A stretch of 64,000 bases of DNA, taken from positions 62,001 to 126,000 of the forward strand of contig NZ_JABAIH010000008.1 of NCBI RefSeq assembly GCF_012641395.1, written 5' to 3'. This document shows, piece after piece, positions 34,053 through 43,037 of this stretch. Position 1 is the first letter of the stretch; the number at the start of each line of letters is the position of its first letter. Both the position numbers and the translations under genes were made by a program. The notes beneath the pieces were generated by a model. The model was not told the DNA's origin, did not search any database, and saw nothing but the letters and a program-made list of their open reading frames with translations. This DNA comes from Rhizobium sp. P32RR-XVIII. Its GTDB lineage: Bacteria > Pseudomonadota > Alphaproteobacteria > Rhizobiales > Rhizobiaceae.

Positions 34053-34769
34053 ATGGCGCATATCGAACCAGAAGAAAGCGACTTCCGCCGCGCGCGCGGC
34101 ACCGGCACCCAAAGCGTTTATGCGGCGTTGCGCGGGGAAATCCTAGCCATGACGCTGCCGCCCGGCTGCCCGCTCGACGAAGTCCGGCTTTCGGAGCGTT
34201 TCGGCATGTCGCGCACGCCGGTCCGCGAGGCACTCCTGCGGCTCTCCGGCGAGGGCCTGGTCACGACTCTACCCAACCGCAATTCGATCGTTGCGCCGAT
34301 AGATTTCGCCGCACTGCCCACCTATTTCGATGCGCTGACGCTGATGTACCGCGTGACCACTCGTGGCGCCGCGCAGCGCGCAACGCCTGCGGCCATGTCC
34401 AACATCCGCAAACGGCAGGAGGAATTCGCCGCCGCCGTGGCCGCCCGCGATGCCTTCGCGATGATCGAGGCGAACCGGGAGTTCCACGTGGCGATCGCGG
34501 AGCTCGCCGGCAACGCCTATTACACTACCTTCTTTAGCCGGCTTCTTGACGAAGGGCGGCGCATCCTGCGCCTCTATTACCGCACCTTCGACGATCGCCT
34601 CCCCCGCCAATATGTCGACGAACACGAAGAGATGATCGCGGCGATCGAGGGACGTGACGTCGAGCTTGCCGACAAGCTTGCCACCAAGCACGCGGAACAG
34701 ATCGTCAAGCAGGTCCAGGATTATCTCGCCCGCGATCTCTCCGACCCGATCGATCTTTCGGCCCATTGA
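34053..34769 (+). CDS. GntR-family regulator with FCD domain
   Basis: The protein has 238 residues. The winged HTH is at about 20-85 (VYAALRGEILAMTLPPGCPLDE, then LSERFGMSRTPVREALLRLSGEGLV). The all-helical FCD ligand domain has FHVAIAELAGN and DEHEEMIAAIEGRDVELA, with Asp/His residues that usually hold a metal. It is divergent from the aldolase-family gene and precedes the M24 peptidase. TTGTCGACAA-like sites before all three suggest its targets. Confidence 0.87.
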   Translation: MAHIEPEESDFRRARGTGTQSVYAALRGEILAMTLPPGCPLDEVRLSERFGMSRTPVREALLRLSGEGLVTTLPNRNSIVAPIDFAALPTYFDALTLMYRVTTRGAAQRATPAAMSNIRKRQEEFAAAVAARDAFAMIEANREFHVAIAELAGNAYYTTFFSRLLDEGRRILRLYYRTFDDRLPRQYVDEHEEMIAAIEGRDVELADKLATKHAEQIVKQVQDYLARDLSDPIDLSAH

Positions 34770-34853
34770 GGCCATCCCATTTCCTGGAAAAGGAAAGAAA
34801 CGACTATGCCCGCCAAGGACCGACCGGCTTCGGGTGCAATGCCGACGTGTGAC

Positions 34854-34863
34854 CTGTCGACAA
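34854..34863. promoter_or_regulatory. CTGTCGACAA, candidate GntR operator upstream of the M24 peptidase
   Basis: This site matches TTGTCGACAA at nine of ten positions and lies 62 bases before the peptidase start. Confidence 0.45.
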
Positions 34864-34924
34864 TCTGACGACATGATCGTATAGAGCGACTCGCCCTCAG
34901 GCTCCGCGAAAAGGAAACGTCGAC

Positions 34925-36067
34925 ATGTCCTGGTCCCATCCCGTTGCGAAGATCACCGATGATGAGCGGCGCCAGCGCCTTGCGCGCCTTCAGGCCGCGC
35001 TCGAGGACAAGGCTCTGGATGGCTGCCTGCTCGGCTCGACGGAGAGCCTTCGCTATTTCACCGGTCTCGACTGGCATCCGAGCGAACGGCTGCTTGGCGC
35101 ATTGGTGACGCCGAAGGATGTCCGCTACATCGCACCAGGCTTCGAAGAGAGCAGGGTCGAAAGCCTGCCGCATCTACCGGGCGAAATCGTCGTTTGGCAG
35201 GAGGAACAGTCAAGCGCAGCGCTAATCGCCTCGATGCTTCCGGCAAATGCCAGACTGGCGCTCGACGATGCCCTGCCGCTGTTCGTCTACCACCAGCTCG
35301 CGCGCGTCTTCGGCGCCGACCGGCTCGTCGATGGCGGTCGAATGATCCGCGACCTGCGTCTCAGGAAATCCAAGACCGAAATCGCCCTCATCGAATATGC
35401 CATGGGCCTGACACTGGAAGTGCATCGCCGCGCGCATGCCTTCATCAAGCCGGGCGTCAGGGCCTCGGACGTTGTGCGTCATATCGATGAACAGCACCGG
35501 GCGCTGGGCGCCGAGGGCGGCTCGAGCTTCTGCATCGTTTCCTTCGGGCTGGCGACTTCGCTTCCTCATGGCGCCGATGGCGACCAGATCTATGCACCGG
35601 GCGATGTGGTCCTCGTCGATACCGGCTGCCGGCTCGACGGCTATCATTCGGACCTCACCCGCACCTATGTGCTGGAGGAGCCGACGAAGGAATTCGCTGA
35701 CGCCTGGGCAATCGAGCGCGAGGCCCAGCAGGCCGTGTTCGAGGCGGCCCGCCTCGGCGCCGCCTGCGGCAGTCTGGACGACGCCGCACGCCGGGTATTG
35801 GCCAAACATGGCCTCGGTCCAGATTACGCCCTGCCCGGCCTACCACACCGCGCCGGCCATGGCCTCGGGATGGAAATCCACGAAGAGCCCTATATCGTTC
35901 GCGGCAACGCCACCATGCTGGAGCCCGGCATGTGCTTCTCCAACGAGCCGATGATCGTCTTCCCCGGTCGCTTCGGCATCCGGCTCGAAGATCACATCCA
36001 CATGACCGAAACCGGACCTGAGTGGTTCACCAAGCCGGCGAAGGGCCCGACCGAACCCTTTGCGTGA
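34925..36067 (+). CDS. M24-family Xaa-Pro aminopeptidase/dipeptidase
   Basis: The protein has 380 residues with a creatinase-like N-domain (1-150) and a pita-bread catalytic domain. The five metal ligands can be read as D232, D243, H312, E341 and E355 (VDTGC, YHSDLTRTY, HRAGHGLGMEIHEEP, NEPMI, IRLEDHIH). It cleaves the bond before proline or hydrolyses X-Pro dipeptides; some relatives act on creatine-like substrates. AAGGAAA precedes the start. It probably works with the peptide importer at 39-45 kb and is under the same GntR-type control. Confidence 0.88.
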   Translation: MSWSHPVAKITDDERRQRLARLQAALEDKALDGCLLGSTESLRYFTGLDWHPSERLLGALVTPKDVRYIAPGFEESRVESLPHLPGEIVVWQEEQSSAALIASMLPANARLALDDALPLFVYHQLARVFGADRLVDGGRMIRDLRLRKSKTEIALIEYAMGLTLEVHRRAHAFIKPGVRASDVVRHIDEQHRALGAEGGSSFCIVSFGLATSLPHGADGDQIYAPGDVVLVDTGCRLDGYHSDLTRTYVLEEPTKEFADAWAIEREAQQAVFEAARLGAACGSLDDAARRVLAKHGLGPDYALPGLPHRAGHGLGMEIHEEPYIVRGNATMLEPGMCFSNEPMIVFPGRFGIRLEDHIHMTETGPEWFTKPAKGPTEPFA

Positions 36068-36100
36068 TGCGCCTCCGGTCTAAGGCGCGGCCTGGCATCG

Positions 36101-36487
36101 TCATTTCTCGATCTGCGAAACGTGATTGAGCGCAATCACCCATCTGCCATCGCGCTTGCGCATCAGGCGGGTATTGACGCCCGTCTGATTGCCGGCGGAA
36201 CGCACGAGATTGTAGTCGCTGATGAGTTGCGCGGCGTCGGGCGCGAGCATCTCGATGCGGATATTCGAGAAGGCGAGTTGCCCCTGCGACCCCGGGGAAC
36301 CGCCATAATCGGCGACGTAGTGATCCAGCGTCGCCTGCCAGTCCTTCTGGATGCGGCCGCGCGAAACGAACACGACATCCGGATTGGCAAACCCTGCCAT
36401 ATAACCGCCGAAATCCCCGCGGTTCCAGGCCGCCTCCATGTCGGCGATGACGGTGCGGATAGCATCCTGATCTGCGTTCACGGACAT
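36101..36487 (-). CDS. SnoaL/DUF4440-like NTF2-fold protein
   Basis: The protein has 128 residues: an N-terminal helix pair (IRTVIADMEAAWNRGDFGGYMAGFANPDVVFVSRG) and a curved sheet ending in RKRDGRWVIALNHVSQ. DUF4440/NTF2-like proteins can be ketosteroid-isomerase-like enzymes or binding proteins, and the fold alone gives no substrate. It follows the second gntR gene by 8 bases on the same strand, so they form a two-gene operon. Confidence 0.82.
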   Translation of the reverse strand: MSVNADQDAIRTVIADMEAAWNRGDFGGYMAGFANPDVVFVSRGRIQKDWQATLDHYVADYGGSPGSQGQLAFSNIRIEMLAPDAAQLISDYNLVRSAGNQTGVNTRLMRKRDGRWVIALNHVSQIEK

Positions 36488-36494
36488 TTCGAAC

Positions 36495-37199
36495 TCATGC
36501 CTCCTCGATAAGGTTTGTTTTGGCGACAGTGTTTTCTTCCTGCCGCTGACGCTTGATCAGAACTTCCTGCGCCGCAGAAACGAGATGCCTGCGCAATGCA
36601 TTTTCCGCCGCCTTGGGATCCTGGTTGAGGATTGCATCGACGATCTGCTGATGCTCGCTGCAGGAGCGCTTGAGGCGTCCCTTGTCTTTGAGTTGGTACT
36701 TGCGGAAAGGCGCAAGCTTCAGCCGTAATGTCTGGGCCGCAGCGATCAGGTCACTGTTATGGCTGCCCTGGAAGAGGAGATTGTGAAAACGAGTGTTGAG
36801 CTCGTTATAGGCGACGTGATCGCCTTCATCGGCCAGCACATTCATCTCGTGATGCATGCTCTCCAGCTCTGCCCGCTCGCTCATCGTCATCCGGTGAGAT
36901 GCCAGACGACCGCAGGTGGCTTCGAGTTCGGCCATGGCTTCAAACATTTCGTCGATGCGCTGCGTCGAAATCTGCGTGACAACGACCCCCTTGTAGGGCT
37001 CCCGCTCGGCAAGCCCGCGCCCGCAGAGAATGTGCAGCGCTTCGCGCACCGGTGTGCGCGATACGCCGAACTGCGCGGCAATCGAGGTCTCGTCGAGACG
37101 CGAGCCCGCCGGGATCGCACCGTTGATCACAGCTTCTTCGAGCTGTTCGGCAATGAAATCACTGCGACTTTTCTTAGCGGGCGCCGCTTCATCCAGCAT
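36495..37199 (-). CDS. GntR-family regulator with FCD domain (second)
   Basis: The protein has 234 residues. The HTH is at about 15-75 (FIAEQLEEAVINGAIPAGSRLDE, FGVSRTPVREALHILCGRGL) and the FCD domain has TRFHNLLFQGSHN and CSEHQQIVDAILNQDPKAAENALRRHL. The ATG at 37199 with an upstream AAGGA is preferred; a 19-residue basic extension from 37256 is possible. It is divergent from the GGT/peptide importer operon, which is its most likely target. Confidence 0.85.
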   Translation of the reverse strand: MLDEAAPAKKSRSDFIAEQLEEAVINGAIPAGSRLDETSIAAQFGVSRTPVREALHILCGRGLAEREPYKGVVVTQISTQRIDEMFEAMAELEATCGRLASHRMTMSERAELESMHHEMNVLADEGDHVAYNELNTRFHNLLFQGSHNSDLIAAAQTLRLKLAPFRKYQLKDKGRLKRSCSEHQQIVDAILNQDPKAAENALRRHLVSAAQEVLIKRQRQEENTVAKTNLIEEA

Positions 37200-37392
37200 C
37201 TTCTCGTCCTTTGCCCCACGGCGCTTTTCCTCCCGCCTGCCCTTTTGATTATGCAAGCGCGCACAATTTACACAATCCGCTTGCCAAGCGCGTTACGAAT
37301 ATACAATATGTCTACAGGAACCGCGTGACAATAGTCTCTGGCGCGTCAAAGCCATCAAGACGCGTATATAATCTGGCCTCTAAAGGCTGACA

Positions 37393-37402
37393 TTGTCGAC
37401 AC
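37393..37402. promoter_or_regulatory. TTGTCGACAC, candidate GntR operator upstream of the GGT operon
   Basis: This near match to TTGTCGACAA lies 62 bases before the GGT-like gene, in the region divergent from the second gntR. A related TGTCTACA is at 37309-37316. Confidence 0.45.
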
Positions 37403-37463
37403 AACTCTGGAACGAAGTATCATTCGGGTCGGCTCCGGCGGCCGATAGGGAGCAGGAATTGAA

Positions 37464-39296
37464 ATGACCTTTACGACGCGTCCGGAACTCAGGGGCACAT
37501 TCGGCGCTGTCTCCTCCACGCATTGGCTGGCATCTACCGTCGGCATGTCGATTCTCGAAAAGGGCCACACCGCCTTCGACGCAGCGGTCGCGGCCGGCTT
37601 CGTGCTGCAGGTCGTCGAACCGCATCTGAATGGCCCCGGCGGCGAAGTGCCGATCATCGTGACGCCGGCCGGCGCCGAAAAGCCGACCGTGATCTCCGGC
37701 CAAGGCCCCTCCCCCGCCAAAGCGACGGTCAAGTATTTCAAGGATCTCGGTCTCGACATCATTCCCGGAACCGGTCTGCTCGCGGCCTGCATTCCCGGCG
37801 CTTTCGGCGCATGGCTGACGCTCTTGCGCGATTACGGCACGGCGGAACTCGAAGACGTGCTGGCGCCTGCAATCTATTACGCCAAGACCGGCCATCCGCT
37901 GGTGCCGCGCATCGCCAATACAATTGCGTCGATGCGCGAGCTGTTCGAAACCCACTGGCCGAGCTCGTCCGAGGTCTATCTGCCGGGCGGCGTGGCTCCC
38001 CAGTCGGGAAAGCTCTTCCGCAACCCGAAGATTGCCGCGCTCTACCAGCAGATCCTCGATCACGCGAAGTCCAGCAAGAACCGCGAGGCACGCATCGATG
38101 CGGCACTTGATTTCTGGTATCGCGGACCGGTGGCCGAACGCATCGAGGGATATTGCGCGACCGAGGAGGCATGGGACGTCTCGGGCCGCCACCACAAGGG
38201 CCTGATTACCGCTCAGGACATGGCGGATTACAAGCCGCTGGTCGAGGAGCCGGTTTCCGTCACCTACGGCAACTACGAGGTCTTCAAATGCGGACCCTGG
38301 TCGCAGGGCCCCGTGCTTCTGCAGATGCTGCAGATCCTGAAGGGCACCGATATCGCCGATCTCGACCCGATGAGCGCCGATTTTGTGCATCTCGTCGTCG
38401 AGACCGCCAAGCTTGCTATGGCTGACCGTGATTCTTGGTATGGCGACAGCTCGGACGTACCGCTCAAGACGCTGCTATCCTCAAGCTATGCCGACGCTCG
38501 ACGTGCGCTGATTGGCAGCACGGCCTCGATGGAGGTGCGCCCCGGCTCACCGGACGGCCGCAATCCCAATCTGCCGCCGCTGCGGGCGGTCGGCACCATT
38601 CCGCAACCCGGCCTCGGCGGCGGCGAGCCTACCGTGGCGCGCGAGCCCGTACTACCGAACGACAAAGAAGGCGAACCGGCCCTCACCCGTGAGGGCGCAC
38701 AGCGCGGCGATACCGTGCAGGTCAGCGCTGTCGACCGCTGGGGCAACATGGTCTCGGCAACGCCTTCCGGCGGCTGGTTCCAGTCGAGCCCGGTCATTCC
38801 GAGCCTTGGCTTCAGCCTCACGACCCGCGGGCAGATGTTCTGGCTCGAGGAAGGCCTGAATTCCACGCTGATGCCGTCCAAGCGGCCGCGTACGACGCTG
38901 ACGCCGTCGACGGTCTTCCGCGACGGCCGGCCTTACATGGCCTTCGGCACGCCGGGCGGCGACCAGCAGGAACAGTGGCAGCTGATCATGCTGCTGCACC
39001 ACATCCACAACAACATGAATCTGCAGGAGGCGATCGACGCGCCTTCCTTCCACACCGACCATCTGCCGAGCTCCTTCTGGCCACGCGAGATCAGTCTCGG
39101 CGCGATCACGCTGGAATCCCGTTTCCCGGAAGCGATGCGGGAGGAACTGGCAGCACGCGGACACAAGATCACCGTTGGCGATGCCTGGTCGGAAGGCAGG
39201 CTTTCCGCCGTCGCGAGAGAGATGGACGGCGAGACGCAGCTGGTAAAGGCCGGCGCCAATCCGCGCGGCGTGCAGGGATACGCCGTCGCCCGCTGA
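37464..39296 (+). CDS. Gamma-glutamyltransferase-family Ntn-hydrolase (cytoplasmic)
   Basis: The protein has 610 residues. The large-subunit part has GGNAFDAAVA-like GHTAFDAAVAAGFVLQVVEP and the GPGG block. The processing/nucleophile threonine is probably T417 in RGDTVQVSAVDRWGNMVS, and the C-terminal part has FGTPGGDQQEQWQLIMLLHHI. There is no signal peptide, unlike periplasmic GGTs, so it would act after import. Substrates may be gamma-glutamyl peptides, glutathione or acyl-amino compounds. It is the first gene of an operon with an Opp/Dpp-type importer (41 bases to the binding protein). Confidence 0.87.
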   Translation: MTFTTRPELRGTFGAVSSTHWLASTVGMSILEKGHTAFDAAVAAGFVLQVVEPHLNGPGGEVPIIVTPAGAEKPTVISGQGPSPAKATVKYFKDLGLDIIPGTGLLAACIPGAFGAWLTLLRDYGTAELEDVLAPAIYYAKTGHPLVPRIANTIASMRELFETHWPSSSEVYLPGGVAPQSGKLFRNPKIAALYQQILDHAKSSKNREARIDAALDFWYRGPVAERIEGYCATEEAWDVSGRHHKGLITAQDMADYKPLVEEPVSVTYGNYEVFKCGPWSQGPVLLQMLQILKGTDIADLDPMSADFVHLVVETAKLAMADRDSWYGDSSDVPLKTLLSSSYADARRALIGSTASMEVRPGSPDGRNPNLPPLRAVGTIPQPGLGGGEPTVAREPVLPNDKEGEPALTREGAQRGDTVQVSAVDRWGNMVSATPSGGWFQSSPVIPSLGFSLTTRGQMFWLEEGLNSTLMPSKRPRTTLTPSTVFRDGRPYMAFGTPGGDQQEQWQLIMLLHHIHNNMNLQEAIDAPSFHTDHLPSSFWPREISLGAITLESRFPEAMREELAARGHKITVGDAWSEGRLSAVAREMDGETQLVKAGANPRGVQGYAVAR

Positions 39297-39336
39297 CTCA
39301 GAAATAACCAATCAAAACTAAAGAGAGGGAAGATTG

Positions 39337-40857
39337 ATGAAACCATTGTATCTCGCACTTGCAGCCGGCCTGGCCCTGAGCGGCCTTGCGGCCACCGCTG
39401 CTCCGGCCGCGGCCCAGTCGGTTCTGAAGATCGGCCTGCAGGACGATCCGGACACACTCGATCCCGCCTCCAACTGGAGTTTCGTCGGCCGCCACGTGCT
39501 GCAGTCGCTTTGCGACAAGGTCGTCGATATCGACGACAAGGGCCAGATCGTGCCGATGCTCGCGACGAGCTGGGAATGGAACGCAGACAGCACCGCGCTG
39601 ACGCTCAAACTGCGCAAGGACGCCCTCTTCCACGACGGTACCAAGGTGGATGCGGCTGCGATCAAGTACAATCTCGAACGCGACCTGAACCTCAAGATCT
39701 CCCGCCGCAAGGCCGAAATCAGTGCGATCAGCAACGTCGAGGTGGTCGACGACTACACGGTCAAGATCAACCTCAAGGAACCCTCCGTTCCGCTGCTTGC
39801 CGCGCTTAGCGACCGCGCCGGCATGATCATCAGCCCGAAGGCCGGCGAGGCGCTTGGCGACAAGTTCACAGATGCCCCGGTTTGCTCCGGCCCGTATAAG
39901 TTCGTGGAACGCGTGACGCAGGACCACATCACGCTTGAGAAATTCCCGCAATACTACAACGCCGACCAGTTCCATTTCGATCAGCTCATCTATCGCGGCA
40001 TGCCGGACTCCAACGTCCGCCTGCTGAACCTACGCTCCGGCCAGCTCGACCTGATCGAGCGCCTTGCCGCGACCGACGTGGAAGCGGTCAAGGCCGATAG
40101 CGCGCTTGCCGTCGACCCAGTGGTCGGGCTCGGCTATTATGGCATCACCTTCGATATCACCGGTGAAGGCGCAAACCTCGATGCCGGCAAAAAGGCCGCT
40201 ATCCGTGAAGCTTTCAGCCTCGCGATCGACCGTGACGCGATCAACAGCGTCGTCTTCGACGGTCAGGCAAGCACCGGCAACCAGCCCTTTCCGCCCTCGA
40301 GCCCCTTCTATGACAAGAGCTTCCCGGTTCCGGCGCGTGACCTCGACGCCGCCAAAAAGAAGATGGAAGAAGCCGGAGTGACGTCCGTCAACCTCGAACT
40401 TCTCGTTCCCACGGATGCGGAGCGCCAGCAGGTAGCCCAGCTCATTCAGGCGATGGTTCAAGAGATCGGCATCAACGTCTCGATCAAGCCGACCGAACTG
40501 ATGACCCTCCTCGACGTCGCCCGTCAGGGCAAGTTTGAGTCCCATCTCGTGGGCTGGAGCGGTCGTGTCGATCCCGACCTCAACATCACTCCGATGCTGG
40601 CCTGTGGCGCTGCCGGCAACGATGCGCATTATTGCAACAAGGACCTCGATGCGATCTTGACCAAGGCCCGCGCGCTCACCGACACCGGGGCCCGCAACGT
40701 CGAATACGGCAAGGCTATCGCAATCCTGCTGAAGGATCTGCCGATCGTCTATCTGTATCACTCGCAGTGGATCTTCGCGCACAATTCCAACCTCACCGGC
40801 TTCCAGCCCGCTCCGGACGGCATCATCCGTCTCGCCGGCGTCAGCCGTAAGAACTAA
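39337..40857 (+). CDS. ABC transporter substrate-binding protein, family 5 (peptide/glutathione type)
   Basis: The protein has 506 residues with a Sec signal (MKPLYLALAAGLALSGLAATAAPAAAQ shortened: residues 1-27, cleavage after AAAQ). The SBP_bac_5 body has LDPASNWSFVGRHVLQSLCD, AIKYNLERDL and PFPPSSPFYD. It is periplasmic and delivers di- or oligopeptides, or glutathione-like compounds, to the DppBC-type permease encoded downstream. The ATG at 39337 follows GAGAGGGAAG. The GGT upstream points to a gamma-glutamyl peptide or glutathione ligand. Confidence 0.9.
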   Translation: MKPLYLALAAGLALSGLAATAAPAAAQSVLKIGLQDDPDTLDPASNWSFVGRHVLQSLCDKVVDIDDKGQIVPMLATSWEWNADSTALTLKLRKDALFHDGTKVDAAAIKYNLERDLNLKISRRKAEISAISNVEVVDDYTVKINLKEPSVPLLAALSDRAGMIISPKAGEALGDKFTDAPVCSGPYKFVERVTQDHITLEKFPQYYNADQFHFDQLIYRGMPDSNVRLLNLRSGQLDLIERLAATDVEAVKADSALAVDPVVGLGYYGITFDITGEGANLDAGKKAAIREAFSLAIDRDAINSVVFDGQASTGNQPFPPSSPFYDKSFPVPARDLDAAKKKMEEAGVTSVNLELLVPTDAERQQVAQLIQAMVQEIGINVSIKPTELMTLLDVARQGKFESHLVGWSGRVDPDLNITPMLACGAAGNDAHYCNKDLDAILTKARALTDTGARNVEYGKAIAILLKDLPIVYLYHSQWIFAHNSNLTGFQPAPDGIIRLAGVSRKN

Positions 40858-40875
40858 GTCGGCAACCAAGCTTCG

Positions 40876-41916
40876 ATGAGCACGCCTCACCATATGGTTC
40901 ACGACCAGTCAGCCCGATCCAATCGGGCTGACGATCCCGTCCCGTCCGTGCTTGATGTCTCGGACCTGCGCGTCGTCTTCGAGGGCGACACGCGGACTGT
41001 CACCGCGGTCGACGGAGTGAGTTTTTCTGTCAAGAAGGGACGCACGCTTGCGATCGTCGGAGAATCTGGCAGCGGCAAGAGCGTCACCTCGCTTGCCGTG
41101 ATGCGGCTCTTGCCCGAGCACACGGCACGCATTTCCGGCAGCGTCAATTTCGACGGCCGTCAGCTGCTCGATGAAACGAAGAGCGCCATGCGCAGCTTGC
41201 GCGGCAACCGGCTGGCGATGATCTTCCAGGAGCCGATGACTTCGCTCAACCCATCCTACACGGTCGGCGAGCAGATCAACGAAGTCATCCTGCGGCATCG
41301 GCGGATGTCCAAGAAAGAGGCGACGGAACGGGCGATCGCCATGCTCCGGCTGGTGCGCATCCCTTCCCCCGAAACCCGTTACTACCAATATCCGCACAAT
41401 CTTTCCGGCGGGATGCGTCAGCGCGTGATGATCGCCATGGCGCTCGCCTGCGATCCGGAGCTCTTGATCGCCGACGAGCCGACCACGGCACTGGATGTGA
41501 CGATCCAGGCGCAGGTGCTCGAGCTGATGCGTGAGCTGCAGCAAAAGACCGGCGCGGCCATTATCCTCATCACCCATGATCTCGGCGTCGTTGCCGAATC
41601 CTGCGACGACGTCATCGTCATGTATGCGGGCCAGGTCGTCGAGCAATGCTCGGTCGAGGAACTTTTCACCTTCCCTCAGCATCCCTATACCGTCGGCCTG
41701 CTCGGTTCGCTGCCGCGCCTCGACGAGAAGCGGGAGCGGCTTGTGGCGATTACCGGCACCGTCCCCGACATGGCCAATCCGCCGAGCGGGTGCCGCTTTC
41801 AGGCGCGCTGCCCCTTCCGCGTCGAGCAATGCGCCAATATGCCCGAACTCAGGGAGGTGTCGCAGGGTCATTTCAGCCGCTGCTGGCGGGCGCCGATGGA
41901 GGACATCGTTCCGTGA
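40876..41916 (+). CDS. Peptide ABC transporter ATP-binding protein (DppD/OppD-like)
   Basis: The protein has 346 residues with Walker A GESGSGKS (about 66-73), signature LSGGMRQRV, Walker B LLIADEPTTALD and H-loop ITHDLGVV. The C-terminal OppD/F region has PSGCRFQARCPFRVEQC, the Fe-S-like Cys segment found in Dpp ATPases. It ends in a GTGA overlap with the next ATPase gene. Confidence 0.93.
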   Translation: MSTPHHMVHDQSARSNRADDPVPSVLDVSDLRVVFEGDTRTVTAVDGVSFSVKKGRTLAIVGESGSGKSVTSLAVMRLLPEHTARISGSVNFDGRQLLDETKSAMRSLRGNRLAMIFQEPMTSLNPSYTVGEQINEVILRHRRMSKKEATERAIAMLRLVRIPSPETRYYQYPHNLSGGMRQRVMIAMALACDPELLIADEPTTALDVTIQAQVLELMRELQQKTGAAIILITHDLGVVAESCDDVIVMYAGQVVEQCSVEELFTFPQHPYTVGLLGSLPRLDEKRERLVAITGTVPDMANPPSGCRFQARCPFRVEQCANMPELREVSQGHFSRCWRAPMEDIVP

Positions 41917-43034
41917 ACCAAGCCCTTTCCTCTTCCTTCACGGCAAAGCCGATCATCGAAGTCCGCGGGCTCGGCAAGAACTTCATCGTCAAGCGAAGCA
42001 TCCTTGGCCGCCCACTGGCGCAGGTCGGCGCCGTCGATGACGTCACGTTTTCCCTCATGCCGGGCGAAACGCTCGCGATCGTCGGAGAATCCGGCTGCGG
42101 CAAGTCGACTCTCGGCCGGCTGCTGATGCGCCTCATCAGGCCGACTGCGGGCGAAGTCTTCATCGACGGACAGGACGTCACGAACATCAGCCACAGGGCG
42201 ATGCGTCAGCAGCGCCGGCATGTTCAGCTCATCTTCCAGGACCCTTACGCATCGCTCAACCCGCGCATGACGATCGCCCAGACGATCGCCGAACCCCTGA
42301 TGCTGCACAACATCGTGCCGCCCGGCCAGCGCTCCAAGCGGGTCGCGGAACTGCTGGAAATGGTCGGCCTGCGCCCCGACCAGGCAAGCCGCTATCCCCA
42401 CGAGTTCTCCGGTGGCCAGCGCCAGCGCGTGGTGATTGCGCGCGCGCTCGCCCCCGAGCCGAAGGCGATCATCTGCGACGAAGCGGTTTCGGCGCTCGAC
42501 GTGTCGATCCAGGCTCAGATTCTCAACCTCCTGAAGGACCTGCAGAACCGGCTCGGTCTCGCTTTCGTTTTCATCTCGCACGATCTCGGCGTCGTAAAGC
42601 ATATCGCCGATCGCGTCGCGGTCATGTATCTCGGCAAGGTGGTCGAGATCGGCACGTCCGACGAGATATTCGACGCGCCGCGTCATCCCTACACCCGCGC
42701 CCTGCTTTCGGCGATTCCAGTGGCCGCACCTCCCAGCCATCAGCGGCCGCGCGCCGCGCGGCTGCACGGCGACCTGCCGAGCCCGCTATCCCCACCGCCG
42801 GGCTGCCGGCTGCACACGCGCTGTCCGCATACCCGGCCGGAGTGCCAGACGGTCAGCATGAGGCTCGAAACCGAAGAGAACGGTCACGCCAACGCCTGCG
42901 CCTTCTGGCGCGATCTGCCGGCGCAGGACGAGGCAGAAAGCGTTCGCGAGCCCCGCAATCCCAAGCTTGAAAAGCTGTTCGCAGCCTTCGAGGCCATGGC
43001 CGCGCGGTCGGCCCAGACAGTCACAGGAAGCTAA
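41913..43034 (+). CDS. Peptide ABC transporter ATP-binding protein (DppF/OppF-like)
   Basis: The protein has 373 residues. Walker A is GESGCGKSTLGR, the signature is FSGGQRQRV, Walker B is AIICDEAVSALD and the C-terminal region has PPGCRLHTRCPH. The GTG at 41913 overlaps the previous stop by 4 bp; the longer open frame reads through the upstream ATPase gene and is rejected. It forms the ATPase heterodimer with the upstream gene product. Confidence 0.92.
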   Translation: MNQALSSSFTAKPIIEVRGLGKNFIVKRSILGRPLAQVGAVDDVTFSLMPGETLAIVGESGCGKSTLGRLLMRLIRPTAGEVFIDGQDVTNISHRAMRQQRRHVQLIFQDPYASLNPRMTIAQTIAEPLMLHNIVPPGQRSKRVAELLEMVGLRPDQASRYPHEFSGGQRQRVVIARALAPEPKAIICDEAVSALDVSIQAQILNLLKDLQNRLGLAFVFISHDLGVVKHIADRVAVMYLGKVVEIGTSDEIFDAPRHPYTRALLSAIPVAAPPSHQRPRAARLHGDLPSPLSPPPGCRLHTRCPHTRPECQTVSMRLETEENGHANACAFWRDLPAQDEAESVREPRNPKLEKLFAAFEAMAARSAQTVTGS

Positions 43035-43037
43035 GCC

